Part shown: one piece after another, positions 1 through 8,582 of the stretch
Layout of the letters: each line of letters starts with the position of its first letter
How positions within the stretch are numbered: the stretch's first letter is position 1
Assembly: GCF_016598485.1 (NCBI RefSeq)
Contig: NZ_JAEMUW010000009.1
Location: forward strand, 124,001-188,000
Source: Micromonospora coerulea
Lineage (GTDB): Bacteria; Actinomycetota; Actinomycetes; Mycobacteriales; Micromonosporaceae
Reading direction: 5' to 3'
Length of the DNA stretch: 64,000 bases
Made by a program: the position numbers and the translations under genes
Notes under the pieces: model-generated
What the model was told of the DNA's origin: nothing
The model's database searches: none
Seen by the model: the letters and a program-made list of their open reading frames with translations, nothing else

Positions 1-1
1 C

Positions 2-280
2 GGCTCCAGCGGGCGCAGTGGTTCGACCGAGAACAAGTGGCCCAACTTCATCCTGCCGGGCACCTTCGACTCCGGTTTCGCGCTCCGCCTGATGCTCAAG
101 GACATGCGGATCGCCGCCGATCTCGCTCGTCAGGTCGGCTTGCCCAGCGCGCTCGGCGAGGCGGCGATCGAGCAGTGGGCCCGTGCCGACCAACGGCTGG
201 GCCCGGGCGCCGACCACACCGAGGTCGCCCGCTGTGTCGCTGACCGCAGCAGCCCCGAGCAGCCGGATCAGTCTGACTAG
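2..280 (+). CDS. 3-hydroxyisobutyrate dehydrogenase-like protein, C-terminal part
   Basis: Only the last 92 codons lie in the window; the reading frame is open from base 2 to the TGA at 278-280. The visible part carries the helical C-terminal domain of the beta-hydroxyacid dehydrogenase family (3-hydroxyisobutyrate or tartronate-semialdehyde reductases). It has a Gly/Ser-rich GSSGRSGS stretch, then FDSGFALRLMLKDM with the family's conserved basic KD helix, then a helical end with EQWARA. These enzymes reduce or oxidise small hydroxy acids and semialdehydes with NAD(P). The next gene is a GntR regulator 40 bases downstream, and a semialdehyde dehydrogenase follows, so a role in semialdehyde handling is likely. 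The substrate cannot be told because the Rossmann half is outside the window. Confidence 0.8.
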   Translation, partial: GSSGRSGSTENKWPNFILPGTFDSGFALRLMLKDMRIAADLARQVGLPSALGEAAIEQWARADQRLGPGADHTEVARCVADRSSPEQPDQSD

Positions 281-283
281 AAT

Positions 284-296
284 ATTGTCAGACAAT
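284..296. promoter_or_regulatory. FCD-type GntR operator, palindrome ATTGTC-A-GACAAT
   Basis: This is a perfect 6-bp inverted repeat around one base. Its core TTGTCAGACAA fits the TNGTNNNACNA consensus known for FadR/FCD-type GntR operators. It lies 25 bases before the ATG of the GntR gene at 321, which points to autoregulation and possibly control of the genes downstream. No clear -10 hexamer was identified. Confidence 0.6.
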
Positions 297-320
297 CCTT
301 CGGCAGTTGAAGAGGATCTC

Positions 321-1001
321 ATGAGCCTGGCTCAGTCGTGGACATCGGCGGGCGTGCAGCGCACCGCCGCCCCCTTGCGGGCGCAGGTGACGAACGCGGT
401 GCGGCAGGCCATCCTCGACGCCCGCCTACAGCCGGGGCAGCGCCTGGTGGAACGCGAACTGGTGGAGGGCCTCGGCGTTTCCCGGACCACCGTCCGGGAA
501 GCGTTGCGGGAACTCGAGGCGGAGGGACTGATCATCACCATCCCGCAGAAGGGGGCGGTGGTCAGGACCCTGTCGCGATCTGAGGCGGAGGACCTCTACG
601 ACGTCCGAGCGGGTCTCGAGTCGCTGATCGTCAACCGGTTCACCCATCGCGCCTGCGAGGACGACGTCCGGCGGCTGCGCGCGGCGTTCGACGTCTTCGC
701 CGAGGTCTCCGCCAGTGCGGCCCCGGTTGGCGAGGTCCTCGCCGCGAAGGACAGGTTCTACTGCGTCCTCATCGCCGGTGCTCGCAGCGACGTGCTGAAG
801 CAACTGCTGGAAGGTATTCAAGGCCAGGTCCAGGTGCTGCGGGCGCGGTCGCTGTCGCGGCCAGGGCGCCGAGCCGGGGCCGTATCGGAGCTGCGGGCGG
901 TGGTGGAGGCGATCGAGGCGAAGGATGCGGAGCGTGCCTCCGCGCTCTGCGCCGACCACGTTCGATCCGCAGCTCAGACCATATTTGCGTCTTTCGAATA
1001 A
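321..1001 (+). CDS. GntR family regulator, FCD (FadR-type) subfamily
   Basis: This 226-residue one-component regulator has an N-terminal winged helix (about residues 17-80, recognition helix VSRTTVREALRELEAEG) and an all-helical FCD ligand domain (about 88-215). The ATG at 321 was chosen because it is preceded by GAAGAGG and gives the family's normal length; earlier in-frame starts overlap the upstream gene. FCD domains usually bind a metal through Asp and His residues. Here the usual D..FH is DRFY and the usual EHR is ELR, with only the late ADH histidine kept, so metal binding is probably weak or absent. The palindrome at 284-296 is its likely site. It heads the CMD/aldehyde dehydrogenase genes, which it probably controls; the effector is unknown. 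Confidence 0.88.
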   Translation: MSLAQSWTSAGVQRTAAPLRAQVTNAVRQAILDARLQPGQRLVERELVEGLGVSRTTVREALRELEAEGLIITIPQKGAVVRTLSRSEAEDLYDVRAGLESLIVNRFTHRACEDDVRRLRAAFDVFAEVSASAAPVGEVLAAKDRFYCVLIAGARSDVLKQLLEGIQGQVQVLRARSLSRPGRRAGAVSELRAVVEAIEAKDAERASALCADHVRSAAQTIFASFE

Positions 1002-1070
1002 GCTGTGCCGTCCCGCCCGGCGGGCGGCCTGTCCACTCGCGCGACAGCGCGGGCAGAGGAATTGATCATC

Positions 1071-1832
1071 GTGTCGCTCACTGCTGAACAGGAACAGCTC
1101 AAGGCCGCGTTCGTCGACGTTCGAGGCACCTGGGGGCCGATCTGGGAGAGCATCCTCAAGCTCGACCCCGACTTCCTCGCCGCCTACCTGAAGTTCTCCG
1201 CCGTCCCGTGGCGCAAGAACCATCTCGACGCCAAGACCAAGGAACTCATCTACATCGCCGTCGACGCGGCGGCGACCCATCTGTACGAGCCCGGCATCCG
1301 CCAGCACATTCGGGCCGCCCTCTCCCACGGCGCGACGGCGCAGGAGATCATGGAGGTCATCGAGCTGACGAGCACGCTCGGGATCCACGCCATGAACATC
1401 GGTGTGCCGCTGCTGGTTGAGGTCCTCGAAGAGGCCGGCCTGCGCACCGGGCCCGCCGAGCTCACCGAACACCAGGAACGGCTCAAGGCCGAGTTCACGG
1501 CCAACCGCGGGTACTGGCACGAGTTCTGGAACGAGATGCTCGAGCTCGACCCCGAGCTGTTCGAGGCGTACACCGAATTCTCCTCCGTGCCGTGGCGGAA
1601 GGGCGTCCTGGAGCCCAAGGTCAAGGAGTTCGTCTACATCGCCTTCGACGCCGCCGCGACGCACCTGTACGTGCCCGGCCTCAAGCTGCACATGAAGAAC
1701 GCGGTCGGCTACGGCGCCACGGCCGGCGAGATCCTCGAGGTCATGGAGATCGCCAGCGTCCTCGGCATCCATGCCGCGACGACGGCCGTGCCGATCCTCT
1801 CGGAGGAACTGGCCGCGAAGGGAGCGGAATGA
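1071..1832 (+). CDS. tandem carboxymuconolactone decarboxylase-fold protein
   Basis: The 253-residue protein is an internal duplication of the CMD/AhpD-like fold. Each half repeats the order LDP(D/E), (S/T)VPWRK, K.LIYIA.DAAATHLY and then H..(A/N)..GAT..EI.EV with a closing G.HA. Family members are gamma-carboxymuconolactone decarboxylases or AhpD-type thiol peroxidases. This protein contains no cysteine at all, so the AhpD CxxC redox role is excluded; a lyase/isomerase-like role or a protein of unknown function remains. GTG at 1071 is preferred (AGAGGA 10 bases upstream); TTG at 1062 is an alternative. Its TGA overlaps the ATG of the next gene (ATGA), showing translational coupling with the aldehyde dehydrogenase. 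Substrate unknown. Confidence 0.85.
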   Translation: MSLTAEQEQLKAAFVDVRGTWGPIWESILKLDPDFLAAYLKFSAVPWRKNHLDAKTKELIYIAVDAAATHLYEPGIRQHIRAALSHGATAQEIMEVIELTSTLGIHAMNIGVPLLVEVLEEAGLRTGPAELTEHQERLKAEFTANRGYWHEFWNEMLELDPELFEAYTEFSSVPWRKGVLEPKVKEFVYIAFDAAATHLYVPGLKLHMKNAVGYGATAGEILEVMEIASVLGIHAATTAVPILSEELAAKGAE

Positions 1833-3322
1833 GTCAGGCGAGGCCGGACGGCCCGCAGCTCACCCCGGCCGAGCTGGCGGTGCTCGGCGATGTCCACAAG
1901 GACCTCTTCCTTGGCGGCCGCTGGACGAAGGCGTCGAACGGCGCCACCCTGTCCGTGGAGGACCCGGCGATTGGGGTCGTGATCGCCGAGGTGGCCGACG
2001 CCACGGCGGCCGACGGCACGCGGGCCCTGGACGCGGCCGTCGCCGCCCAGGTCGACTGGGCGCGGACCCCGCCACGCGAGCGCGGGGAGATTCTGCGCCG
2101 GGCGTACGAGGTGATGGTCGACAAGGCCGACCAGTTGGCCCTGCTCATGACCCTGGAGATGGGAAAGCCGCTCAGCGAGTCCCGGTCCGAGGCGCTCTAC
2201 GCCGCCGAGTTCTTCCGCTGGTTCTCCGAGGAAGCCGTCCGCATCGCGGGCACCTGGGCCACGGCCCCCGATGGGCAGACTCGCTTGTGGACGATGAAAC
2301 AGCCGGTCGGACCGTGCCTGTTCATCACGCCCTGGAACTTTCCGCTCGCGATGGGCACCCGGAAGATCGGCCCGGCGGTGGCCGCCGGGTGCACGATGAT
2401 CGTCAAACCGGCCGCCCAGACCCCGCTCAGCATGCTCGCGCTCGCCCAGATCCTGGCGGACGCAGGTCTGCCCGAGGGCGTGCTGTCGGTGCTGCCGACC
2501 TCTTCGCCGCAGCAACTCACCGCGCCCCTGATCGCGGACCCGCGGCTGCGCAAGCTCTCCTTCACCGGATCCACGGCCGTCGGCAAGAAGCTCGTGGAGC
2601 AGTCGGCACACCAGTTGCTGCGGGTATCGGTCGAACTCGGCGGAAACGCACCGTTCATCGTCTTCGACGACGCGGACCTCGACCACGCGGTCGACGAGGC
2701 GATGAAGGCCAAGCTGCGCAACAACGGTGAGGCGTGCACGGCCGCCAACCGGTTCTACGTCCACGAAGCCGTGGCGCGGCCCTTCGCGGACCGGCTCGCG
2801 GAGCGCTTCCGCGCTCTGGTCGTCGGCCGTGGCGTGGACGAGTCCGTCATGCTCGGCCCGCTCATCGACCGGGCCGCCGTCAGCAAGGTCGCCGGCCTGG
2901 TGGACCGGGCCATCCAGGATGGCGCCAGCGTGGTGACCGGTGGCACCCGCGACGACGGGGTGGGCTACTTCTACCCGCCGACGGTGCTCGCCGACGTGCC
3001 GTCCCACAGCATCATCCTGCGGGAGGAGATCTTCGGCCCGGTCGCGCCCATCGCCACGTTCGCCACCGAGGAGGACGTGCTCGCCGAGGTCAACTCGTCG
3101 GAGTACGGCCTCGCCTCGTACGTCTTCACCCGCAGCCTCGACCGCGCACTGCGGGTCTGCGAGCGGCTGGACGTGGGCATGGTCGGCCTCAACCGGGGCG
3201 TCCTGTCGAACGCCGCCGCGCCCTTCGGCGGCGTGAAGGCCAGCGGGTTCGGTCGCGAGGGCGGCCGGGAAGGCATCGAGGAGTACCTCGACACGAAGTA
3301 CGTTTCGGTCAACGTCAGCTGA
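1829..3322 (+). CDS. NAD(P)-dependent aldehyde dehydrogenase, succinate-semialdehyde type
   Basis: This 497-residue enzyme oxidises an aldehyde to the acid using NAD(P). It shows the full ALDH set: PWNFP with Asn170, SFTGSTAVGK for the nucleotide, general base Glu269 in VELGGNAP, and nucleophile Cys303 in GEACTAANRFY. The end, SGFGREGGREGIEEYLDTKY, is typical of succinate-semialdehyde dehydrogenases. It overlaps the CMD gene by 4 bases and so belongs to the same transcript under the GntR regulator. The closest functional label is succinate- or related semialdehyde dehydrogenase; the actual aldehyde cannot be read from sequence. The gene is followed by a convergent operon and a strong hairpin. 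Confidence 0.9.
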   Translation: MSQARPDGPQLTPAELAVLGDVHKDLFLGGRWTKASNGATLSVEDPAIGVVIAEVADATAADGTRALDAAVAAQVDWARTPPRERGEILRRAYEVMVDKADQLALLMTLEMGKPLSESRSEALYAAEFFRWFSEEAVRIAGTWATAPDGQTRLWTMKQPVGPCLFITPWNFPLAMGTRKIGPAVAAGCTMIVKPAAQTPLSMLALAQILADAGLPEGVLSVLPTSSPQQLTAPLIADPRLRKLSFTGSTAVGKKLVEQSAHQLLRVSVELGGNAPFIVFDDADLDHAVDEAMKAKLRNNGEACTAANRFYVHEAVARPFADRLAERFRALVVGRGVDESVMLGPLIDRAAVSKVAGLVDRAIQDGASVVTGGTRDDGVGYFYPPTVLADVPSHSIILREEIFGPVAPIATFATEEDVLAEVNSSEYGLASYVFTRSLDRALRVCERLDVGMVGLNRGVLSNAAAPFGGVKASGFGREGGREGIEEYLDTKYVSVNVS

Positions 3323-3493
3323 TCCGGTCTTCGGCGGCTGCGGCCAGCTCCGTGAACCCCGCTGCGCTCCAGATCCACCTCGGCCGCCGGGCGAGGCGAA
3401 CCAGTGGCGGTCGCTCGGCTGATCCACGCCCCCGGCCACCCTGCCGGTAGGCCAGACCACCACCGCCGCGTCGGCCACGACTGCGAGTGGCTC

Positions 3494-3534
3494 CGCCGGC
3501 TGCGCCGCTGACCCGTGCAGCGGCGCAGCCGGCG
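3494..3534. terminator. long perfect hairpin between convergent operons
   Basis: The arms (17 bp, starting CGCCGGCTGCGCCGCTG) are perfect complements around a 7-base loop. It begins 2 bases after the stop of the minus-strand LLM gene and lies 172 bases after the plus-strand aldehyde dehydrogenase, so it can stop transcription from both sides. There is no U-tract, as is common in actinobacteria. Confidence 0.75.
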
Positions 3535-3536
3535 CG

Positions 3537-4529
3537 TCAGACCTGCGTAATCACGTCCTTGCCGTACGCGGTGAGGGTCTTCTCCTTGTCGTCGTGCATG
3601 AGGTAGAGGGCGAAGTTGTGAACCCCGATCTCCTTGAGCTCCTGCAGTCGGTCGACATGCGCCGACTCGGGTCCGACCAGACAGAACCGGTCGACGATCT
3701 CGTCGGGTACGAAGTCGGTGGACGGATTGCCGGCGCGACCGTGGTGTGAATAGTCGTAACCCTCGCGGCCCTTGATGTAGTCGGTCAGCGCCTTCGGCAC
3801 GACTCCGGAGTCGCCGTAGCGGGCGACCAGGTCGGCCACGTGGTTGCCGACCATGCCGCCGAACCAGCGCAGCTGATCCCGTTGGTGCGCAAGATTCGTG
3901 CCCACGTAGGCAGGTGCAGCCACACACATGGTGATCGAGTCGGGGTCTCGGCCCGCGGCGATGGCCGCGTCGCGTACCGAGCCGATCGTCCAGCGGGCGA
4001 TGTCCGGGTCGGCCGTCTGCAGGATGAAGCCGTCGGCCTGCTCGCCGACCAGCCGCAACGCTTTCGGGCCGTAGGCGGCCATCCAGATCTCCAGCTTGCC
4101 GTCCCGCACCCATGGAATGCGCACCGGTGTGCCGTGATGCTCGACCTCGTTGCCCTCGGCCAGCTCCTTGATCACATGCATGGCCTCTCTCAGCGTGGCC
4201 AGGCTCGCCGGCGGCTGGCCGATGACCCGTCGGGCCGAGTCGCCGCGGCCGATCCCGCACACCGTGCGGTTGCCGAACATGTCGTTGAGGGTGGCGAAGA
4301 GCGACGCGGTGACCGACCAGTCCCGGGTGCTCGGGTTGGTCACCATCGGCCCGACGATCAGGTGCTTGGTCGCGGCGAGCACCTGCGAGTAGATGACGAA
4401 CGGCTCCTGCCACAACACGCAGGAGTCGAACGTCCATCCGTAGCGGAACCCGTTGTCCTCGGCGGCGGTGAGGCCCGCCACGACGTCGCGAGCGGGCGGG
4501 TCGGTCTGGAGTACGACACCGAAGTCCAC
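3537..4529 (-). CDS. LLM class F420-dependent oxidoreductase of the pyrimidine/hydantoin operon
   Basis: This 330-residue protein has the bacterial-luciferase-like (LLM) TIM barrel. It opens with VDFGVVLQTDPPARD, then carries GFRYGWTFDS, the strand-loop GIGRGDSARR, and AAYGPKALRLVGEQADG near the cofactor site. It resembles the mer-like F420-binding LLM enzymes, which transfer hydride between F420 and a C=C or C=N bond. GTG at 4529 is preceded by AAGGAGGA, which fixes the start. It is the last gene of the operon, 13 bases behind the dihydropyrimidinase. No classical dihydropyrimidine dehydrogenase is present in the window, so a role in reducing the pyrimidine ring, or oxidising a related ring, is a reasonable guess. 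A monooxygenase role like RutA is less likely because the downstream genes belong to the reductive route. Confidence 0.85.
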   Translation of the reverse strand: MDFGVVLQTDPPARDVVAGLTAAEDNGFRYGWTFDSCVLWQEPFVIYSQVLAATKHLIVGPMVTNPSTRDWSVTASLFATLNDMFGNRTVCGIGRGDSARRVIGQPPASLATLREAMHVIKELAEGNEVEHHGTPVRIPWVRDGKLEIWMAAYGPKALRLVGEQADGFILQTADPDIARWTIGSVRDAAIAAGRDPDSITMCVAAPAYVGTNLAHQRDQLRWFGGMVGNHVADLVARYGDSGVVPKALTDYIKGREGYDYSHHGRAGNPSTDFVPDEIVDRFCLVGPESAHVDRLQELKEIGVHNFALYLMHDDKEKTLTAYGKDVITQV

Positions 4530-4542
4530 GGCTCCTCCTTGG

Positions 4543-5946
4543 TCAGACCAGGTATTGACTGAGATCGCGCTTGAGGAATTTGCCGTGCCCGGCCGCGCCG
4601 TGGAAGGCGTCGTCGTCGACGACGATCCGACCACGGGACAGCACGGTGGAGACCTTCCCGGTCAGCTCCATGCCCTCGTACGCGGAGTAGTCCACGTTCA
4701 TGTGGTGGGTGCTGGCCGAGATGGTCTGCCTGGCCGTCGGGTCGTACACCGTGATGTCCGCGTCCGCGCCGGGCGCGATGACGCCCTTGTGGGGATAAAG
4801 GCCGAACATCCTGGCGGGCGTGGTGGAGCTGATCTCCACCCAGCGCGGCAGGGTGATCTCGCCTTTCACGACGCCCTGATAGAGCAGGTCCATCCGGTGC
4901 TCGACGCCGGGCATCCCGTTCGGGATCTTGGAGAAGTCGCCCCGGCCCAGCTCCTTCTGATCCTTGAAGCAGAAGGGGCAGTGATCGGTCGACACCAGCG
5001 ACAGGTCGTTGGTGCGCAGGCCCCGCCACAGTTCCGCCTGGTGCTCCTTCGAGCGTAGCGGGGGTGAGGCGACGTACTTCGCGCCCTCGAAGTCGGGCTT
5101 GGCCAGATCCTCCAACGACAGGAACAGGTACTGCGGGCAGGTTTCCGCGAACACGTTCTGCCCGGTGTCGCGGGCCTGGGTGACCGCGTCCAGGGCGTGC
5201 GCGGCGGACAGGTGCACGATGTACAGCGGCGCGCCGGTGACCTTGGCCAGCGCGATCGCCCGCGAGGTGGCCTCGCCCTCCAGCTCGGGCGGCCGGGTCA
5301 GGCCGTGCTGCACCGGCTCCGTCTGACCGTTGGCCAGCGCCTGGAGGACGAGCTGGTCGATGGCGATGCCGTTCTCCGCGTGCATCATGATCATCGACCC
5401 GGTGTCCCGGGCCTTCTGCATCGCCCGCAGGATCTCCCCGTCAGTGGCGTAGAAGACCCCCGGATAGGCCATGAACATCTTGAACGTGTTGACGCCCGCG
5501 TCGATGCAGGCCTCCATCTCCTTCAGCGACGTGTCGTTGACGTCCGACACAATCATGTGGAACCCGTAGTCGATCGCGCAGTTGCCGTCGGCCTTGCTGT
5601 GCCACTTGTCCAGCGCGGACAGCACGGACGTGCCCTTGCCCTGTACGGCGAAGTCGACGATGGTCGTCGTGCCGCCCCAGGCTGCCGCGATCGTTCCGGT
5701 CTCGAAATTGTCCGCCGAGAAGGTGCCGCCGAACGGCATCTCCATGTGCGTGTGGCCGTCGATGCCGCCCGGCACCACGTACTTCCCGGCGGCGTCGATC
5801 ACCCGCTCGGCACCGGCCGCCCACTGCTCGGCCAGACCCGAGTCGGGCGCGGCGAGCGCCGCAATCCGCTCGCCCTCCACCAGCACGTCCGCCGGGTATG
5901 CCCCGGTGGCGTTGACCACTGTTCCGTTCCGGATGACGATGCTCAT
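4543..5946 (-). CDS. dihydropyrimidinase / D-hydantoinase
   Basis: The 467-residue amidohydrolase opens cyclic ureides such as dihydrouracil or hydantoin to N-carbamoyl amino acids in the cytosol. The binuclear metal site is complete: His65 and His67 (GHTHMEM), Lys156 expected to be carboxylated (NTFKMFMAYPG), His189 (MMHAENG), His245 (VHLSAAH) and Asp321 (STDHCPF). The substrate loop YVASPPLR is also present. ATG at 5946 overlaps the stop of the upstream amidase gene by 4 bases. With the amidase, the NCS1 permease and the divergent aminotransferase it forms a reductive pyrimidine degradation set, so dihydropyrimidinase (pydB/hydA type) is favoured over a pure hydantoinase. Confidence 0.93.
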   Translation of the reverse strand: MSIVIRNGTVVNATGAYPADVLVEGERIAALAAPDSGLAEQWAAGAERVIDAAGKYVVPGGIDGHTHMEMPFGGTFSADNFETGTIAAAWGGTTTIVDFAVQGKGTSVLSALDKWHSKADGNCAIDYGFHMIVSDVNDTSLKEMEACIDAGVNTFKMFMAYPGVFYATDGEILRAMQKARDTGSMIMMHAENGIAIDQLVLQALANGQTEPVQHGLTRPPELEGEATSRAIALAKVTGAPLYIVHLSAAHALDAVTQARDTGQNVFAETCPQYLFLSLEDLAKPDFEGAKYVASPPLRSKEHQAELWRGLRTNDLSLVSTDHCPFCFKDQKELGRGDFSKIPNGMPGVEHRMDLLYQGVVKGEITLPRWVEISSTTPARMFGLYPHKGVIAPGADADITVYDPTARQTISASTHHMNVDYSAYEGMELTGKVSTVLSRGRIVVDDDAFHGAAGHGKFLKRDLSQYLV

Positions 5947-6781
5947 GGCGTCACCAGCGGTTCGTACGTGTCGGGCCGGCGGTCGCGGTAGAACGCCCAC
6001 AGGTCACGGACCTCGGCCAGCTTGTCCATGTCCAGGTCGCGGACGACGACCTCGTCCTCGGTGTCCGACGCCGCGTCGCCGACCAGTTGCCCGCGCGGGT
6101 CGACGAAGTAGGACTGGCCGTAGAAGTCGTTGTCGCCCAACGGCTCCACACCGACCCGGTTGATGGCGCCGACGTAGTACTCGTTGGCCACCGCCGCCGC
6201 CGGCTGCTCCAGCCGCCACAGATACTCCGAGAGGCCGCGACTCGTGGCGGAGGGGTTGAAGACGATCTTCGCGCCGGCCAGGCCCAGTGCCCGCCAGCCC
6301 TCCGGGAAGTGCCGCTCGTAGCAGATGTAGACGCCGATCCGCCCCACGGCGGTGTCGAACACCGGATAGCCGAGGTTTCCCGGCCGGAAGTAGAACTTCT
6401 CCCAGAACCCCTTCACCTGCGGAATGTGGTTCTTCCGGTGCTTGCCGAGGTAGGTGCCGTCGGCATCGATCACCGCGGCGGTGTTGTAGTAGACACCGGG
6501 CTGCTCCTGCTCGTACATCGGCACGATCAGCACCACGCCGTGCTGCTCGGCGACCTCGCGCATCAGGGCGGTGGTCGGCCCGTCCGGGATCGCCTCGGTG
6601 TAGGAGTAGTAGTCCGCGTCCTGGATCTGGCAGAAGTACGGGCCGTAGAACAGCTCCTGCAGGCAGACCACCTGTGCGCCCTGCGAGGCGGCGCTGCGGA
6701 TGGCCTCGACCGCTCCTGCGATCATCGACTCCTTGTCGCCGGTCCACTTCTGCTGCACCAGCCCGGCTCGGACGATGTTGC

Positions 6782-6785
<4 letters not shown>
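5943..6785 (-). CDS. N-carbamoyl-beta-alanine amidohydrolase (beta-ureidopropionase), nitrilase family
   Basis: This 280-residue nitrilase-superfamily enzyme hydrolyses N-carbamoyl amino acids to the amino acid, CO2 and ammonia. The catalytic triad is visible as Glu44 (CLQELFYG), Lys118 (GKHRKNHIP) and Cys155 (GVYICYERHFPEGWR). The motif KNHIPQVKGFWEKFYFRPG matches the beta-ureidopropionase/N-carbamoylputrescine branch. It overlaps by 4 bases both with the permease before it and with the dihydropyrimidinase after it, so the three are translated as a coupled unit. In this context N-carbamoyl-beta-alanine is the likely substrate, giving beta-alanine for the divergent aminotransferase. N-carbamoyl-D-amino acids are possible alternatives. 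Confidence 0.92.
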
Positions 6786-8341
<1,556 letters not shown>

Positions 8342-8582
8342 CGCTCACCTCGCTGTTGCGCTGCCGCAACAGTGGCCGGCCAAGCGGCGCGGGTGCTGCG
8401 GGTGGGGGCGGATCAGCTCGATCTTTATCTCGGAATGGTGGGTGTCCCGGGCCCGCCACGGGCAGCGGCAAAGTGTCCACGCTTGCCGTGATCAGGGCAC
8501 ACTGTGTCCACCCGCACGGCCGCACCGAGCTGTCAATCGGCGCGGTGGCTCGATTCGCAACTCCTGCTGGACCCTTGACCCG
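8342..8582 (-). promoter_or_regulatory. promoter region of the permease operon
   Basis: This 241-base gap lies between pucR and the permease. Two copies of GTGTCCAC (8473-8480 and 8504-8511, 31 bp apart) sit in its distal part, the second inside an imperfect palindrome GGGCAC-ACT-GTGTCC (8495-8509). The gap between the copies is about three helical turns, as expected for a dimeric regulator. No convincing -35/-10 pair was identified. PucR binding is an inference. Confidence 0.4.
8353..8372. promoter_or_regulatory. perfect inverted repeat in front of the permease ribosome site
   Basis: The arms CTGTTGCG and CGCAACAG are exact complements around a 4-base spacer CTGC. The repeat ends where the GAGGTGAG ribosome site of the NCS1 gene begins. 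It could be an operator that blocks transcription or an RNA hairpin near the ribosome site. Confidence 0.5.

Noticed and set aside
426..3478. Long minus-strand frames over the CMD and aldehyde dehydrogenase genes
   Set aside because: Antisense shadows of two clearly recognised coupled genes.
3537..4529. LLM protein as RutA-type uracil monooxygenase
   Set aside because: No other rut genes are near and the operon encodes the reductive route; the sequence resembles F420-type LLM proteins rather than FMN monooxygenases.
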